Origin: Alistipes communis | GTDB taxonomy: Bacteria; Bacteroidota; Bacteroidia; Bacteroidales; Rikenellaceae | DNA: 64,000 bases | NCBI RefSeq assembly: GCF_006542665.1 | Contig: NZ_AP019735.1 | Coordinates: forward strand, 1,612,001-1,676,000 | Reading direction: 5' to 3' | Part shown: piece by piece, positions 15,007 through 23,940 of the stretch | How positions within the stretch are numbered: position 1 is the first letter of the stretch | Layout of the letters: every line of letters starts with the position of its first letter | Position numbers and translations under genes: made by a program | The notes under the pieces: model-generated | Told to the model about the DNA's origin: nothing | Seen by the model: only the letters and a program-made list of their open reading frames with translations | Database searches by the model: none

Positions 15007-17096
15007 GAACAAGCGATAAGGACAAACGACGGGGCTTCGTCCCGCTGCTGGGGCGCGCGGCGCTCGCAGTCTTCTTCTGTACGGCGTTTCTGTGGCGCTG
15101 CGCCACGATCATGACGCCCACGGGTGGCCCGAAGGATACGCTGCCCCCCGTCATCACGCTGATGACGCCCGACAACTTCACGACCAATTTCAAGGATCGC
15201 AAGATCTATATCGAGTTCGACGAGTTCGTTCAGATCAAGGATCAGCAGAAGGAGTTCTTCACCTCGCCGCAGATGAAGAAGAAACCCACCATCACCCTGC
15301 GCGGGCGGGGAATCTCCGTTCAGTTGCGCGATACGCTGAGGGAGAATACCACCTATGCGCTCAATTTCGGCAGCGCGATCTGCGACAACAACGAGGGCAA
15401 CCCCCTCTACTCGATGCGTTACGTCTTTTCGACCGGACCCGAGATCGACTCGATGGTGCTGTCGGGCTATACGGTCGACGCCTACAAGGCCGACAGCGTA
15501 AGCAAGAGCTTCATCTACTTTTACATCGCCGACTCGGTTCCCGAACCCAAAGAGTACGATTCGACGCTGTTCAACTACAAGCCGCAGGTCATCGCCCGCG
15601 CCGAGACCAACGGCATTTTCCTGGCGCAGAACCTCAAACCGGTTCCCTACCGCGTCTACGCCTTCCAGGATACCAACGACAACCAGATGTACGAACCGTC
15701 GATCGACAAGGTGGGTTTTCTGGACAGTCTGATCAACCCCGCGCTGATGCCCGACTTTTCGGTCTGGTACGACTCGCTGCGCCATTACGTCACGGCCGAT
15801 CCGCAGGTCTTCATGCGGATGTTCACCGACGTGGCCTTCAAACGGCAGACGCTCCAGCAGTCGGAACGTCCCGCACGGCACAAGGCCATGCTCTATTTCG
15901 GCGCTGCGCATCCCGAAGTCACCGGCCTGCGGTTCGACAGCATCCCCGCCGAGTGGGTCATCTGGGATCCCCAGACCGTGGGGCGCGATACGGTGGCTCT
16001 GTGGTTCGACGTGCCCTCGGCCTCGCTTCCCGATACGATCAAGGGCGAGATCACCTATTTCAAACACGATACGGTCAACAGGTTGCAGGAGGTGACCGAA
16101 CCGCTGAAACTCGCATGGCGGTATATCGAGAGCAAGTCGGAGGAGAAGGAGCGCGAAAAGCTCGAACGCGAGCGCAAACGCGCTGAAGCGGCCGGCGAGG
16201 AGTGGGAGGAGCCGGAAAAGCCCAACCCCTTCAAGGTCAACCTCTCGACCACGGGCGACGTGAATCCGCTCGACAACCTCAAATTGGAGTTCGACTATCC
16301 GCTGCGCAAACTCGATTCCGCGGCCGTGCAGCTCACCTATACCACCGAGCAGCAGCCCGAACCGCGTCCTGCCGAGGTGCGGTTCGAACGCGATACGGCC
16401 AACATGCGTGTCTGGCGGCTGAAATCCGACTGGCAGTTGGGCGGCAAGTACGAGCTGCTCGTGCCGCCGGGTGCTTTCGAGAATATCGCCAACGAACAGA
16501 ACGACTCGCTGCGCGGTACCTATACGGTGGCCGACCCCGAGAAATTCGCCACGATCAGGCTGCACGTCGAGGGCAAGGCTCCCGATGCGAAGTATGTCGT
16601 GCAGCTGCTCAACGGGTCGAACGGCCTGTTGCAGGAGCGGCGCGACGTCACGACGGGCGACCTGCGGTTCGACTATGTACCGGCGGGCGAAATCCGGCTG
16701 CGCGTCATCGAGGATCTCAACGGCAACGGGCGTTGGGATTCGGGCAACCTGGTCGAACGGCGGCAGCCCGAGCGGGCCGAGATGTATGTCAACGCCGACG
16801 GCGAGTCGACCTTCGCCACGAAGGAGAACTGGGAGGTCGAACTCGATATCGACATGAACGAACTGTTCGCCCCCATTACGATGGAGTCGCTGATCGAACA
16901 GCTCGAACAGCAGGAGATGCAGCGGCTGTCGAAATACCTCGACGAGCAGCAGCAGAACCGCAAGAACCGCAAGGACGACCAGCAGGGGCAGTCTTCGTCG
17001 GGCATGGGCTTCGGCGGCGCGATGGGCGGTCTGGGTAGCATGGGCGGATCCGGCGGCATGGGCGGTGCGTTGGGAGGATTCGGCAACTCGTTCTAA
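15003..17096 (+). CDS. Large lipoprotein with bacterial Ig-like (SbsA-type) domain
   Basis: A 697-residue exported protein. After a basic N-terminus, a hydrophobic stretch ends at a cysteine (TAFLWRC, residue 33), then ATIMTPTGGPKDTLPPVI, the typical start of a Bacteroidota lipoprotein family carrying an SbsA-type Ig-like fold. That domain covers about residues 45-140 (KIYIEFDEFVQIKD, LRENTTYALNFGSAICD). A middle beta-rich region, a charged helical segment (residues about 375-405) and a second beta region with LNGNGRWDSGN follow. The C-terminus has an Arg/Gln-rich helix and a Gly/Met-rich low-complexity tail. Family members are common but uncharacterised; an envelope role is inferred. Confidence 0.8.
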   Translation: MRTSDKDKRRGFVPLLGRAALAVFFCTAFLWRCATIMTPTGGPKDTLPPVITLMTPDNFTTNFKDRKIYIEFDEFVQIKDQQKEFFTSPQMKKKPTITLRGRGISVQLRDTLRENTTYALNFGSAICDNNEGNPLYSMRYVFSTGPEIDSMVLSGYTVDAYKADSVSKSFIYFYIADSVPEPKEYDSTLFNYKPQVIARAETNGIFLAQNLKPVPYRVYAFQDTNDNQMYEPSIDKVGFLDSLINPALMPDFSVWYDSLRHYVTADPQVFMRMFTDVAFKRQTLQQSERPARHKAMLYFGAAHPEVTGLRFDSIPAEWVIWDPQTVGRDTVALWFDVPSASLPDTIKGEITYFKHDTVNRLQEVTEPLKLAWRYIESKSEEKEREKLERERKRAEAAGEEWEEPEKPNPFKVNLSTTGDVNPLDNLKLEFDYPLRKLDSAAVQLTYTTEQQPEPRPAEVRFERDTANMRVWRLKSDWQLGGKYELLVPPGAFENIANEQNDSLRGTYTVADPEKFATIRLHVEGKAPDAKYVVQLLNGSNGLLQERRDVTTGDLRFDYVPAGEIRLRVIEDLNGNGRWDSGNLVERRQPERAEMYVNADGESTFATKENWEVELDIDMNELFAPITMESLIEQLEQQEMQRLSKYLDEQQQNRKNRKDDQQGQSSSGMGFGGAMGGLGSMGGSGGMGGALGGFGNSF

Positions 17097-17918
17097 ATGT
17101 GTACGATGAAAACGATGAAGTTCATAACTCTTTGTGCGTCCGTGTTGCTCGCGGCCTCCGCGGCCCGTGCGCAGCACACGGTCGGCGTCTTCGGCGGTTT
17201 CGGGACGGGTACGGCCCGCTTCTACCCTGCACAGGAGACGAAATCCGTCGGCGGGCGCTTCTCCGGCGGTTTCTCGTGGCGCTATTATTCGGCCACGCGC
17301 TTCGTGGGGTGCGTCGGTGTCGATCTGGAATTCTTGCAGCGAGGGTTCGCCTATGCGCCCTTCGCCTCGACCACCGAGAACGAAGCCGATTACGTCTACT
17401 ATACGCGCAAGCTCAACTCGTTCGTGGTGCCGCTCGTGTGGCAGCCCCACTTCTATCTGGCGCGGCGTCACCTGCGCGTCTATCTGGAAGCGGCGCTGAC
17501 CTTCTCCTATAATTTCGATTCGAGTTACGTCAACGACGTCGCCCGCGAGAACGGCGTCGAACCGTGGCGCGGCAAGTACGAATTCAAGACCGCACGCGAC
17601 AACCGCTGGGGGTACGGCCTGGCGGGCGGCGCGGGGCTCGCGGTGTTGATCGGGCGCTTCGAGGTGAGCGCCGGCGCACGCTACTATTTCGGCTATTCCG
17701 ACATCCTGCGCAATCGCAACAAATATTACGACAATGCGGTCGACGGCGCCGAGAACCCCTTCTGGTATACGCCCCAGCGTTCGCCGATGGACAACCTGAT
17801 GGTGCGTATCGGCGTAGCCTACCGCTTCGCCCCCGAATTCAAGTCGTGGACCGTGAAGCGGCAGAAACGGGAGAAGATGAAGGCGGGATTCGATTTCGGA
17901 GAAAAACCACAGAAATAG
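17097..17918 (+). CDS. Outer-membrane beta-barrel protein (porin family)
   Basis: A 273-residue exported protein with signal peptide FITLCASVLLAASAARA ending before QHTVGVFGGFGTG. The mature part alternates aromatic and polar residues as in outer-membrane barrels: WRYYSATRFVGCVGVDLEFL, FVVPLVWQPHFYL, RRHLRVYLEAALTFSYNF and VSAGARYYFGYSDI. The start directly abuts the preceding stop; ATG codons at 17106 and 17115 are equally possible and would give a more usual signal peptide. It resembles the PorT or OmpW-like barrels common in Bacteroidota; the function is unknown. Six bases separate it from rbfA. Confidence 0.8.
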   Translation: MCTMKTMKFITLCASVLLAASAARAQHTVGVFGGFGTGTARFYPAQETKSVGGRFSGGFSWRYYSATRFVGCVGVDLEFLQRGFAYAPFASTTENEADYVYYTRKLNSFVVPLVWQPHFYLARRHLRVYLEAALTFSYNFDSSYVNDVARENGVEPWRGKYEFKTARDNRWGYGLAGGAGLAVLIGRFEVSAGARYYFGYSDILRNRNKYYDNAVDGAENPFWYTPQRSPMDNLMVRIGVAYRFAPEFKSWTVKRQKREKMKAGFDFGEKPQK

Positions 17919-17924
17919 ATACTT

Positions 17925-18278
17925 ATGACAGAGAACCTATCGATGCGGCAACAGAAGATTGCCCGACAGATACAGCGCGATATGGCCGACATCTTCTCGA
18001 AGGAGGCCGCTTCGTTTCTGCAAGGGGCGATGGTCACGGTCACGGCCGTGCGCGTCTCGCCCGATTTCGGTTATGCGAAGATCTACGTCAGCGTCTTCCC
18101 CTTCGACCGCAGCACGGCGGTGATGGCCGTACTCGACAAGCAGAACTGGCTGCTGCGCCGCAGTCTGGGACAGCGCGTCCACAACCAGTTGAAGACCGTC
18201 CCCGAGATTCAGTTCTTTCTGGACGACTCGTTGGAGTATATCGACAATATCGACCAGTTGCTCCGCGAGGAGAAGTAA
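17925..18278 (+). CDS. rbfA: 30S ribosome-binding factor RbfA
   Basis: RbfA is a KH-like protein that helps late 16S rRNA and 30S subunit maturation. The 117-residue product has RQQKIARQIQRDMADIF, the strand MVTVTAVRVSPDFGYAKIYVSVFP and the C-terminal VPEIQFFLDDSLEYIDNIDQLL with the conserved DDSL turn. Length and motif order are standard. A second in-frame ATG at 17940 could be the real start. It precedes a LolC/FtsX-type permease by 12 bases, a neighbour order I recall from other Bacteroidales. Confidence 0.93.
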   Translation: MTENLSMRQQKIARQIQRDMADIFSKEAASFLQGAMVTVTAVRVSPDFGYAKIYVSVFPFDRSTAVMAVLDKQNWLLRRSLGQRVHNQLKTVPEIQFFLDDSLEYIDNIDQLLREEK

Positions 18279-18290
18279 CGCGGCTACGGG

Positions 18291-19520
18291 ATGCTCGCCG
18301 GCTGGTTCGCACGACGTTACTTCTTTTCGAAGAAGTCCCACTCGGTGATCAATCTGATCGCCGGCGTGAGCGTCGTGTCCGTGGCCGTTCCGGTGGCGGC
18401 GATGATCGTCCTGCTGTCGGTTTTCAACGGCTTCGAGCAACTGGTGCGGTCGATGAATTCGCATTTCGACGCCGATCTGACGCTCACGCCCCGCGAGGGG
18501 CAGACGTTCGGGATCGAATCGCTCGATACGGCCGCGCTGCGGCGGCTTCCCGGCGTGGAGGCGGTGTCGCTGGCGCTCGAACAGAGCGCGCTCATGGAGT
18601 ACCGCGGCCGTCAGGCGATGGTGACGGTGCGGGGCGTCGCCGACGGTTACGATCGGGTGGTTCCCGTGGCCGAGTGCATTACGGCGGGCGACTACGCCGT
18701 CCGGCTGGGCGATCTCGACCGGCTCGTCGTCGGCCGCGGCGTGGCCTACGAACTCGGACTACGCTCGCTGGGCGAGTCCGATGGCGTGCTCTACGCCCTG
18801 CGCCGCACCGGATTCTCGTCGCTGCTGCCCGTCGAGGGCTACACGCGTCGGCAGGCGGAGGTGGCGGGGGTCTTCGCGGCCGACGCCCAGACCGACGGCC
18901 GCTACCTCTTCACCTCGCTCAGGCTGGCGCAGGAGCTCTTCTCCTATCCCGATCGGGCGTCGGCGGCCGTGGTCCGCGTGGCCCGCGGCGCACGTCCGGC
19001 GGAGGTGAAGCGGCGCGTGGCGGAGGCGGCGGGCGGGGCGTTCGAGGTGCGCACGCGCGACGAGCTGAACGCTTCGTTCTACACGATCATGCAGTACGAG
19101 AAGTGGGGCATCTTCCTCATTTCGCTGCTGGTGCTCGTCATCGCGTCGTTCTCGATCGTGGGGACGGTGGTGATGCTCGTGCTGGACAAGCGGCCGGAGT
19201 TCGTCGCATTGGGCGCCATGGGGGCCGATACGCGGTTCGTCCGCCGCATCTTCTTCTTCGAAGGGGGGCTGATCGGCGCGCTGGGTGCCGGTGCGGGCGT
19301 CGTGCTGGGCGTGGGGCTGTGCCTCGTGCAGCAGCATTTCGGCGTGATCGAAATTCCGGCCGACAGCTTTCTGGTCAAGAGCTACCCCGTCTTGCTGCGC
19401 GGGGGCGACGTGGCGGCCGTCGTGGCGGCTTTCGCGGTCGTGGTGGGGGCGATGACGGCCGTGACGGTGCGGCGCGCGGTTAGTGCGGACGACATGGCCG
19501 CCGGCCGCACGGCGCAATGA
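18291..19520 (+). CDS. FtsX-like/LolC-LolE-type ABC transporter permease
   Basis: A 409-residue integral membrane permease of the MacB/FtsX type. It has one N-terminal helix (VINLIAGVSVVSVAVPVAAMIVLLSVF), a large periplasmic domain (residues about 55-265), then three C-terminal helices beginning FLISLLVLVIASFSIVGTVVM. The opening FARRYFFSKKSHSVINLIAGVSV is characteristic of LolC/LolE-like proteins that extract lipoproteins from the inner membrane with an ATPase partner. No ATPase gene is adjacent, so it either uses a LolD encoded elsewhere or serves another substrate. Given the many lipoproteins here a Lol role is attractive but inferred. Confidence 0.85.
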   Translation: MLAGWFARRYFFSKKSHSVINLIAGVSVVSVAVPVAAMIVLLSVFNGFEQLVRSMNSHFDADLTLTPREGQTFGIESLDTAALRRLPGVEAVSLALEQSALMEYRGRQAMVTVRGVADGYDRVVPVAECITAGDYAVRLGDLDRLVVGRGVAYELGLRSLGESDGVLYALRRTGFSSLLPVEGYTRRQAEVAGVFAADAQTDGRYLFTSLRLAQELFSYPDRASAAVVRVARGARPAEVKRRVAEAAGGAFEVRTRDELNASFYTIMQYEKWGIFLISLLVLVIASFSIVGTVVMLVLDKRPEFVALGAMGADTRFVRRIFFFEGGLIGALGAGAGVVLGVGLCLVQQHFGVIEIPADSFLVKSYPVLLRGGDVAAVVAAFAVVVGAMTAVTVRRAVSADDMAAGRTAQ

Positions 19521-19578
19521 CAAGGTCCTGTTTCGGCCGTGCCGAAGCGGGAAAACGACTGTTGAAAACGAACGGGAT

Positions 19579-20451
19579 ATGAAACGATTTATATATATAT
19601 TGGTATCGGGCCTGCTGCTGGCTTGTTCGGGATACAAGATCATCCCCGACGAGCAGCTCGCGCTCATCTTTCACGACGCATTCCTCTCGAATGCCTACAT
19701 GCAGCATCGGGGGATGCGGCCCGATTCGCTGAATCTCTACGAGCCGATCTTCGCCAAGTACGGCTATACGACGGCCGACGTGCAGTATACGATCGGCAAC
19801 TTCTCCAAGCGCAAGAGCGCCCGCCTGAGCGATGTGGTCGAGCAGGCGATCAAACTGCTCGAAACCGAGGCGGAGCATCTCGACCGCGAGGTGTCGATTC
19901 TGGATACGATCGACAACGTCGCGCGCCGCACGTTCCGCCGCACGCTCTACGCCGACTCGCTCGTCCGCGTCACGCGGCTGCGCGACACGGCGCGGCTCCG
20001 TTTCGTCTTCGACAGCATCCGTCCGGGCGACTATACGATCGCGTTCGACTATCTGATCGATTCGCTCGACGAGAATACGCAGCTGCGTGCCAGCGTCTGG
20101 TTCGAGCGGGCCGACGACCGTCGGGTCAATGTGTCGCCGACCTATCTGACACGCCGCCGTGCGGCGGAGTACCGCCGCGAGATGAAGGCCGACACTTCGA
20201 TGCGGCGGCTGGTGCTCGATCTCTACGAGATCCGCAGTCCGAAACCCAAGCGACCGCACATGACCGTCCGCAATCTGCGGGTGGTCTATACCCCCGATGC
20301 CGCCGAGGCGGTCGACAGCCTCTTCCTGCGTCAGTTGAACATCAAGATTTTTGCCGATGATTTCTGTAACCCCCTCCCCGCGCCGGATCGCGTCGCACTA
20401 CCTGCTGACTCGCTCGGGACTGCGGCCCCGGCCGCTGCTGACGCTCGCTGA
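19579..20451 (+). CDS. DUF4296-domain lipoprotein
   Basis: A 290-residue predicted lipoprotein. The start at 19579 (MKRFIYILVSGLLLACSG) gives a signal with the cysteine at residue 16; the longer open frame upstream overlaps the permease gene and lacks this. Residues about 20-95 match DUF4296: YKIIPDEQLALIFHDAFLSN, RPDSLNLYEPIFAKYGYT and FSKRKSARLSDVVEQAIKLL. The remainder is a charged region of unknown fold. Its 3' end overlaps the following amidohydrolase by 95 bases in another frame, so the last 30 residues (Ala/Pro-rich) may be poorly constrained. Domain function is unknown. Confidence 0.8.
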   Translation: MKRFIYILVSGLLLACSGYKIIPDEQLALIFHDAFLSNAYMQHRGMRPDSLNLYEPIFAKYGYTTADVQYTIGNFSKRKSARLSDVVEQAIKLLETEAEHLDREVSILDTIDNVARRTFRRTLYADSLVRVTRLRDTARLRFVFDSIRPGDYTIAFDYLIDSLDENTQLRASVWFERADDRRVNVSPTYLTRRRAAEYRREMKADTSMRRLVLDLYEIRSPKPKRPHMTVRNLRVVYTPDAAEAVDSLFLRQLNIKIFADDFCNPLPAPDRVALPADSLGTAAPAAADAR

Positions 20452-21508
20452 CGACGGTACGGTCGTCGGCGTCGATACGTGGCGCGATCCCGACCGACAG
20501 GCTGGCGTGGAGTTCTACTCCGGCATCCTGCTGCCGGGGATGGTCAACGCCCACTGTCATTTGGAATTGTCCTGCCTGCGCGGTGCGATTCCCGCGGGCG
20601 GCGGGTTCGCCGCGTTCGCGCGGGGTATGGGCGCGCAGCGCGGACGGTTCGACGAGGAGCAGCGGCGGCGGGCGATCGAGGCGGCCGACGCCCGCATGTG
20701 GCGCGAGGGCGTGGCGGCCGTGGGCGACGTGGCCAATGGCGAGAGTACGTTCGCTGTGAAGGCGCGCAGCGCGATCCGCTACCGCACGTTCGCCGAACTT
20801 TTCGGCTTGCAGTCCGTGTCGACGGCCCCTGTCGACGGGCTGCTGCGCCATGCCGCCACGTCGCTCACGCCGCATTCGACCTATTCCGTCCCCGATGCGC
20901 TTTTCCGCAGAATTTGCAGCGGGGGCGACGCTCCGCTGTCGATCCATTTCATGGAGTCGCCGGCCGAGGAGGCGCTCTACCGCGGCGAAGGGGAGCTGGC
21001 GGCATGGTATGCCGAGCGGGGCTGGCGGTGCGATTTCCTGCATTACGGCTCGCCGGTCGAACGGCTCGTCGGGAGCGTCCCGCCCACTCGCAGCGTGCTG
21101 CTCGTCCACAATTGCTGCGTGACGCAGCGGACGATCGACCGCGTGACGGCGCACTTCACGGCACCCGTGTGGTGGTGCCTCTGCCCGGGCTCGAACCGGT
21201 ATATCTCGGGATTGCGCCCGCCGGTGGAGCTGCTGCGGGCGAACGGGTTGAATATCTGTGTGGGAACCGATTCGCTGGCTTCGAACGGCGCGTTGTCGCT
21301 CGTCGACGAACTGCGTCTGCTGGGCGATGGGGTTCCGCTGGCCGAACGCCTGCTGTGGGTGACGGCGGGCGGTGCGGCGGCGTTGGGTTTCGGCGATGAA
21401 CTGGGGGAGATCGCGCCGGGGCGGCGTCCGGGCGTTGTGGTGCTCGAAGGGATCGATTTTTCCGCGATGCGGCTGCTTCCCGAATCCCGGACGACGCGGT
21501 TGGCGTGA
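20357..21508 (+). CDS. Amidohydrolase family protein (cytosine/aminofutalosine deaminase-like)
   Basis: A 383-residue metal-dependent hydrolase of the amidohydrolase superfamily. Metal ligands and motifs in order are MVNAHCHLELS (HxH), LTPHSTYSVP, SIHFMESPAEEA, LVHNCCVT and ICVGTDSLASNGALSL with the catalytic aspartate. The pattern is closest to the deaminase branch (chlorohydrolase, guanine or aminodeoxyfutalosine deaminase) rather than dihydroorotases. No menaquinone genes are next to it to support a futalosine role. The start at 20357 (ATG) overlaps the DUF4296 gene by 95 bases; the next in-frame Met is far downstream, past the N-terminal strands, so the overlap is probably real. Confidence 0.8.
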   Translation: MISVTPSPRRIASHYLLTRSGLRPRPLLTLADDGTVVGVDTWRDPDRQAGVEFYSGILLPGMVNAHCHLELSCLRGAIPAGGGFAAFARGMGAQRGRFDEEQRRRAIEAADARMWREGVAAVGDVANGESTFAVKARSAIRYRTFAELFGLQSVSTAPVDGLLRHAATSLTPHSTYSVPDALFRRICSGGDAPLSIHFMESPAEEALYRGEGELAAWYAERGWRCDFLHYGSPVERLVGSVPPTRSVLLVHNCCVTQRTIDRVTAHFTAPVWWCLCPGSNRYISGLRPPVELLRANGLNICVGTDSLASNGALSLVDELRLLGDGVPLAERLLWVTAGGAAALGFGDELGEIAPGRRPGVVVLEGIDFSAMRLLPESRTTRLA

Positions 21509-21593
21509 GCGGGCGGAGAGGTTGCGATTTTTTTTAAATCGCCCGCCCGGAATTACGATCTGAAATCCGACGGCCTCGATTCCGTTTTTTTAA

Positions 21594-21620
21594 GATGCCG
21601 TTTCCGGCATCGTTTCTTAT
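21594..21620 (+). terminator. Terminator after the amidohydrolase gene
   Basis: GATGCCG (21594-21600) pairs with CGGCATC (21605-21611), followed by gtttcttat. A weaker hairpin, GCGATTT with AAATCGC, lies upstream at 21524-21542. Together they probably end the long plus-strand operon that began near 11 kb. Confidence 0.65.
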
Positions 21621-21693
21621 GATTTGTCGCATGAACGGGGATTGAAAAAAGAATCTTGTGGCCGGGAAATAAGATATTCTGTGAAAAAATGAT

Positions 21694-21701
21694 TATATTT
21701 G
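21694..21701 (+). promoter_or_regulatory. -7 box of the fibronectin-like lipoprotein gene
   Basis: TATATTTG fits TAnnTTTG and lies 55 bases before the start codon. No clear -33 TTTG is at standard distance. Confidence 0.55.
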
Positions 21702-21756
21702 CCGGACTGGACACCTTGTGTACGGAATGAATTTGTAATATTTTATAGTGTAGTTT

Positions 21757-23718
21757 ATGAAGAAATTTGGACTTTTCATCTCAATTGCGTTGTTGACGGC
21801 CTTCGTCGGCTGCGACAGCGACGATGTGGAAGATCCGGTCGTTCCGGCGGTATCCAAACCCGTCGTAGCCGTCAGCGAGAACACCCCGACGTCGTTCGGA
21901 GTCGAGTGGGACGCTGTCGACGAGGCCGCCGGATATCAGTATGTGGTGACCGAAAGCGACGCTGCGGGAAACACGTCGGAGTTTTGTCCCGAAACCCAGA
22001 CCGACAAGACGTCGCTGCGTTTCGACGATGCGGCCGCAGGTGCGAAATATACGGTCAAGGTGAAGGCGCTCGCAGCTGCCGACTCGCAGCTGGCCGATTC
22101 GGAATATGCCGAAATCTTCGTCGAGACGCCGGCCGAGGGACTTTCGTCGCAGACGTTCGCCTTCACGGTCGACGACCCCGTGGGGTACGACTCCGCGACG
22201 GTGAAGGTCGAGCCGTCGATCGCCGACGAGACCTATTTCTTCGCCGTGGTGAAGAGTTCGCTGCTGCTGGACAAGAACAGCAACGCCATTATCGAAATGC
22301 TCAAAAAGGATATCGAACCGGAGTCGCTGGTCAAGGGCGAACAGACGATCGAGACGAAATGGCTCGATCCCGAAACCGCCTATGTGGCCGTAGCGTTCGG
22401 TTACGATGCGGACAGGGGTGCTTCGACGTCGGTGCTGAGCCGTTCGGAGAAGTTCTCGACCGCCGTCGATCCCCGCATGTCGATCGATGTTTCGGTCATG
22501 AATGCGGGCGATGAGGCGATTTCGGCCAAGTGCGTCCCCTCCGGTTCGGGTTCCTATTTCGTGACGGCGGTCAAGTCGGCCGACGTGGCTGGGATGAGCG
22601 ACCGCGAGATTCTGGACGCGCAGCTGGCTGCGCTCAATGCCGAGATCGACAAGTCGGGCTGGGATGCCGTCGCTGCCGCACAGTTCCGCAGCGGTACGAG
22701 CAACTACAACGCATCGGGTCTGAGCATCGGTACCGAGTACAGCGTCGTGGCGTTCGGCGTCCAGAAATCGGCGGCAGGCAAGGCCGAAGAGACCACGCGC
22801 CTGTTCAAGGCGAATACGAAGACTACTTCGCCGGAAGCGAAAGTGCAGCTTACCTATGTGATTGACGACGGTGATAAATATGTGTATGTCGATCCCGATT
22901 TCGCAGGTAAGGCCGTAATGTTATTCGATCTGGTTCCCAATGAAGCTACTGCGAAATGGGCAGTAGGCTTGTTCTATGAAACTGTTCTCGAAATGCCGGA
23001 AGCGGATATTATCGCTTTTATGCTGGGTGACCCTGCAAATTTGTATACCGATGCGTTGACAGATCGCGTTGTGCCTTTGGAGTGGGGTGAAGTACTTTAC
23101 GTGACGACCATCGGAGTGAATGCCGCTGGTGTGACGGGGCCGCTTTCGATGACGCGTGTCGAAGCGGTCATGGATGGCAATCAGGGGGGCGATGAACCGA
23201 CGCCGCCGACGACCGAGCGCAGCAATGCATCGGTGGGTTTGTCGAACAGTTTATTCAATGACGAAGGAAATCCTGCTGCACAAATTACCTTTTCTCCGAA
23301 TTCGGATTGTGCGAGTTTCCGCTTCATGATCGGGTATGGACCCGGTTTGGTGGAGGAAGCCGGCGAAGAGGCGATGATCGCGGCATTCGGAGACGAATCG
23401 TTGAATATGAGTACCAATCCGGAGGGATTATGGTATGACAGCAGTGTTTTGCAAGGTAGCAATGGGGCCGTGTTTACCTTTGTAAAAGATGCTTTGGGGG
23501 CGACGGTCTGCAACTATGCTTTGGCCTATGATGCTGAGGGCGTACCTGGAAAAATCTCTGTGGATACGATGCAGTTCCCTGCTTCGCTCGATGATCTTCC
23601 CACATCGCCGAGTTCCGCTCCTACCAGTTCAATGATGTTCCATACTCGTTATCGGCATCTTGCTGCTATCGAATTGATAGATCGTACCTCTCGGCTCAAA
23701 GTCTCTAATCTTAAATAG
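21757..23718 (+). CDS. Lipoprotein with fibronectin type III-like N-terminal domain
   Basis: A 653-residue predicted lipoprotein: MKKFGLFISIALLTAFVGC places the lipid cysteine at residue 19, and the following DSDD is the acidic motif that directs lipoproteins to the surface in Bacteroidota. Residues about 30-130 look like a fibronectin type III domain (PTSFGVEWDAVDEAAGYQYVV, YTVKVKALAA). Repeated beta-rich modules follow, with phrases such as YFFAVVKSSLL and ETAYVAVAFGYDA. From about base 22,855 the codon use becomes noticeably more AT-rich. The last 40 residues (Ser/Pro-rich, then MFHTRYRHL) look atypical, so a recent truncation or frameshift is possible. Function unknown; surface binding is plausible. 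Confidence 0.8.
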   Translation: MKKFGLFISIALLTAFVGCDSDDVEDPVVPAVSKPVVAVSENTPTSFGVEWDAVDEAAGYQYVVTESDAAGNTSEFCPETQTDKTSLRFDDAAAGAKYTVKVKALAAADSQLADSEYAEIFVETPAEGLSSQTFAFTVDDPVGYDSATVKVEPSIADETYFFAVVKSSLLLDKNSNAIIEMLKKDIEPESLVKGEQTIETKWLDPETAYVAVAFGYDADRGASTSVLSRSEKFSTAVDPRMSIDVSVMNAGDEAISAKCVPSGSGSYFVTAVKSADVAGMSDREILDAQLAALNAEIDKSGWDAVAAAQFRSGTSNYNASGLSIGTEYSVVAFGVQKSAAGKAEETTRLFKANTKTTSPEAKVQLTYVIDDGDKYVYVDPDFAGKAVMLFDLVPNEATAKWAVGLFYETVLEMPEADIIAFMLGDPANLYTDALTDRVVPLEWGEVLYVTTIGVNAAGVTGPLSMTRVEAVMDGNQGGDEPTPPTTERSNASVGLSNSLFNDEGNPAAQITFSPNSDCASFRFMIGYGPGLVEEAGEEAMIAAFGDESLNMSTNPEGLWYDSSVLQGSNGAVFTFVKDALGATVCNYALAYDAEGVPGKISVDTMQFPASLDDLPTSPSSAPTSSMMFHTRYRHLAAIELIDRTSRLKVSNLK

Positions 23719-23805
23719 CAGAGCCTTTTTCCATCCGGCGATTTCGTGGCCGGTATTCGGCCCTGTCGTCGCGCGGAAAACCGAATCGAATTTTACTGAT
23801 ACTGG

Positions 23806-23840
23806 AGACGTCCGGAATATCCGGACGTCTTTCGTTTCTT
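23806..23840 (+). terminator. Rho-independent terminator
   Basis: AGACGTCCGGA (23806-23816), loop ATA, TCCGGACGTCT (23820-23830), then a T-rich run ttcgtttctttc. The 11-bp stem is perfect. It lies 88 bases after the lipoprotein stop. Confidence 0.9.
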
Positions 23841-23878
23841 TCGAAGGACGAAAAAAGTGGCAAGTTTTGGTATTCTCG

Positions 23879-23909
23879 TTGGAAATTCGCCTTGGAAACC
23901 GTATTTTTA
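23879..23909 (+). promoter_or_regulatory. Promoter of the 80-residue orphan gene
   Basis: TTG (23879-23881), 20 bases, TATTTTTA (23902-23909), one base off TAnnTTTG. The start codon at 23941 follows after about 30 bases of AT-rich leader. Confidence 0.55.
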
Positions 23910-23940
23910 TCAAATCAACACAATCTAACTAATTCTCACC

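Noticed and set aside
14862..17471. An 869-codon minus-strand frame opposite the Ig-like lipoprotein
   Set aside because: Shadow frame of a GC-rich gene, no recognisable domain or signal.
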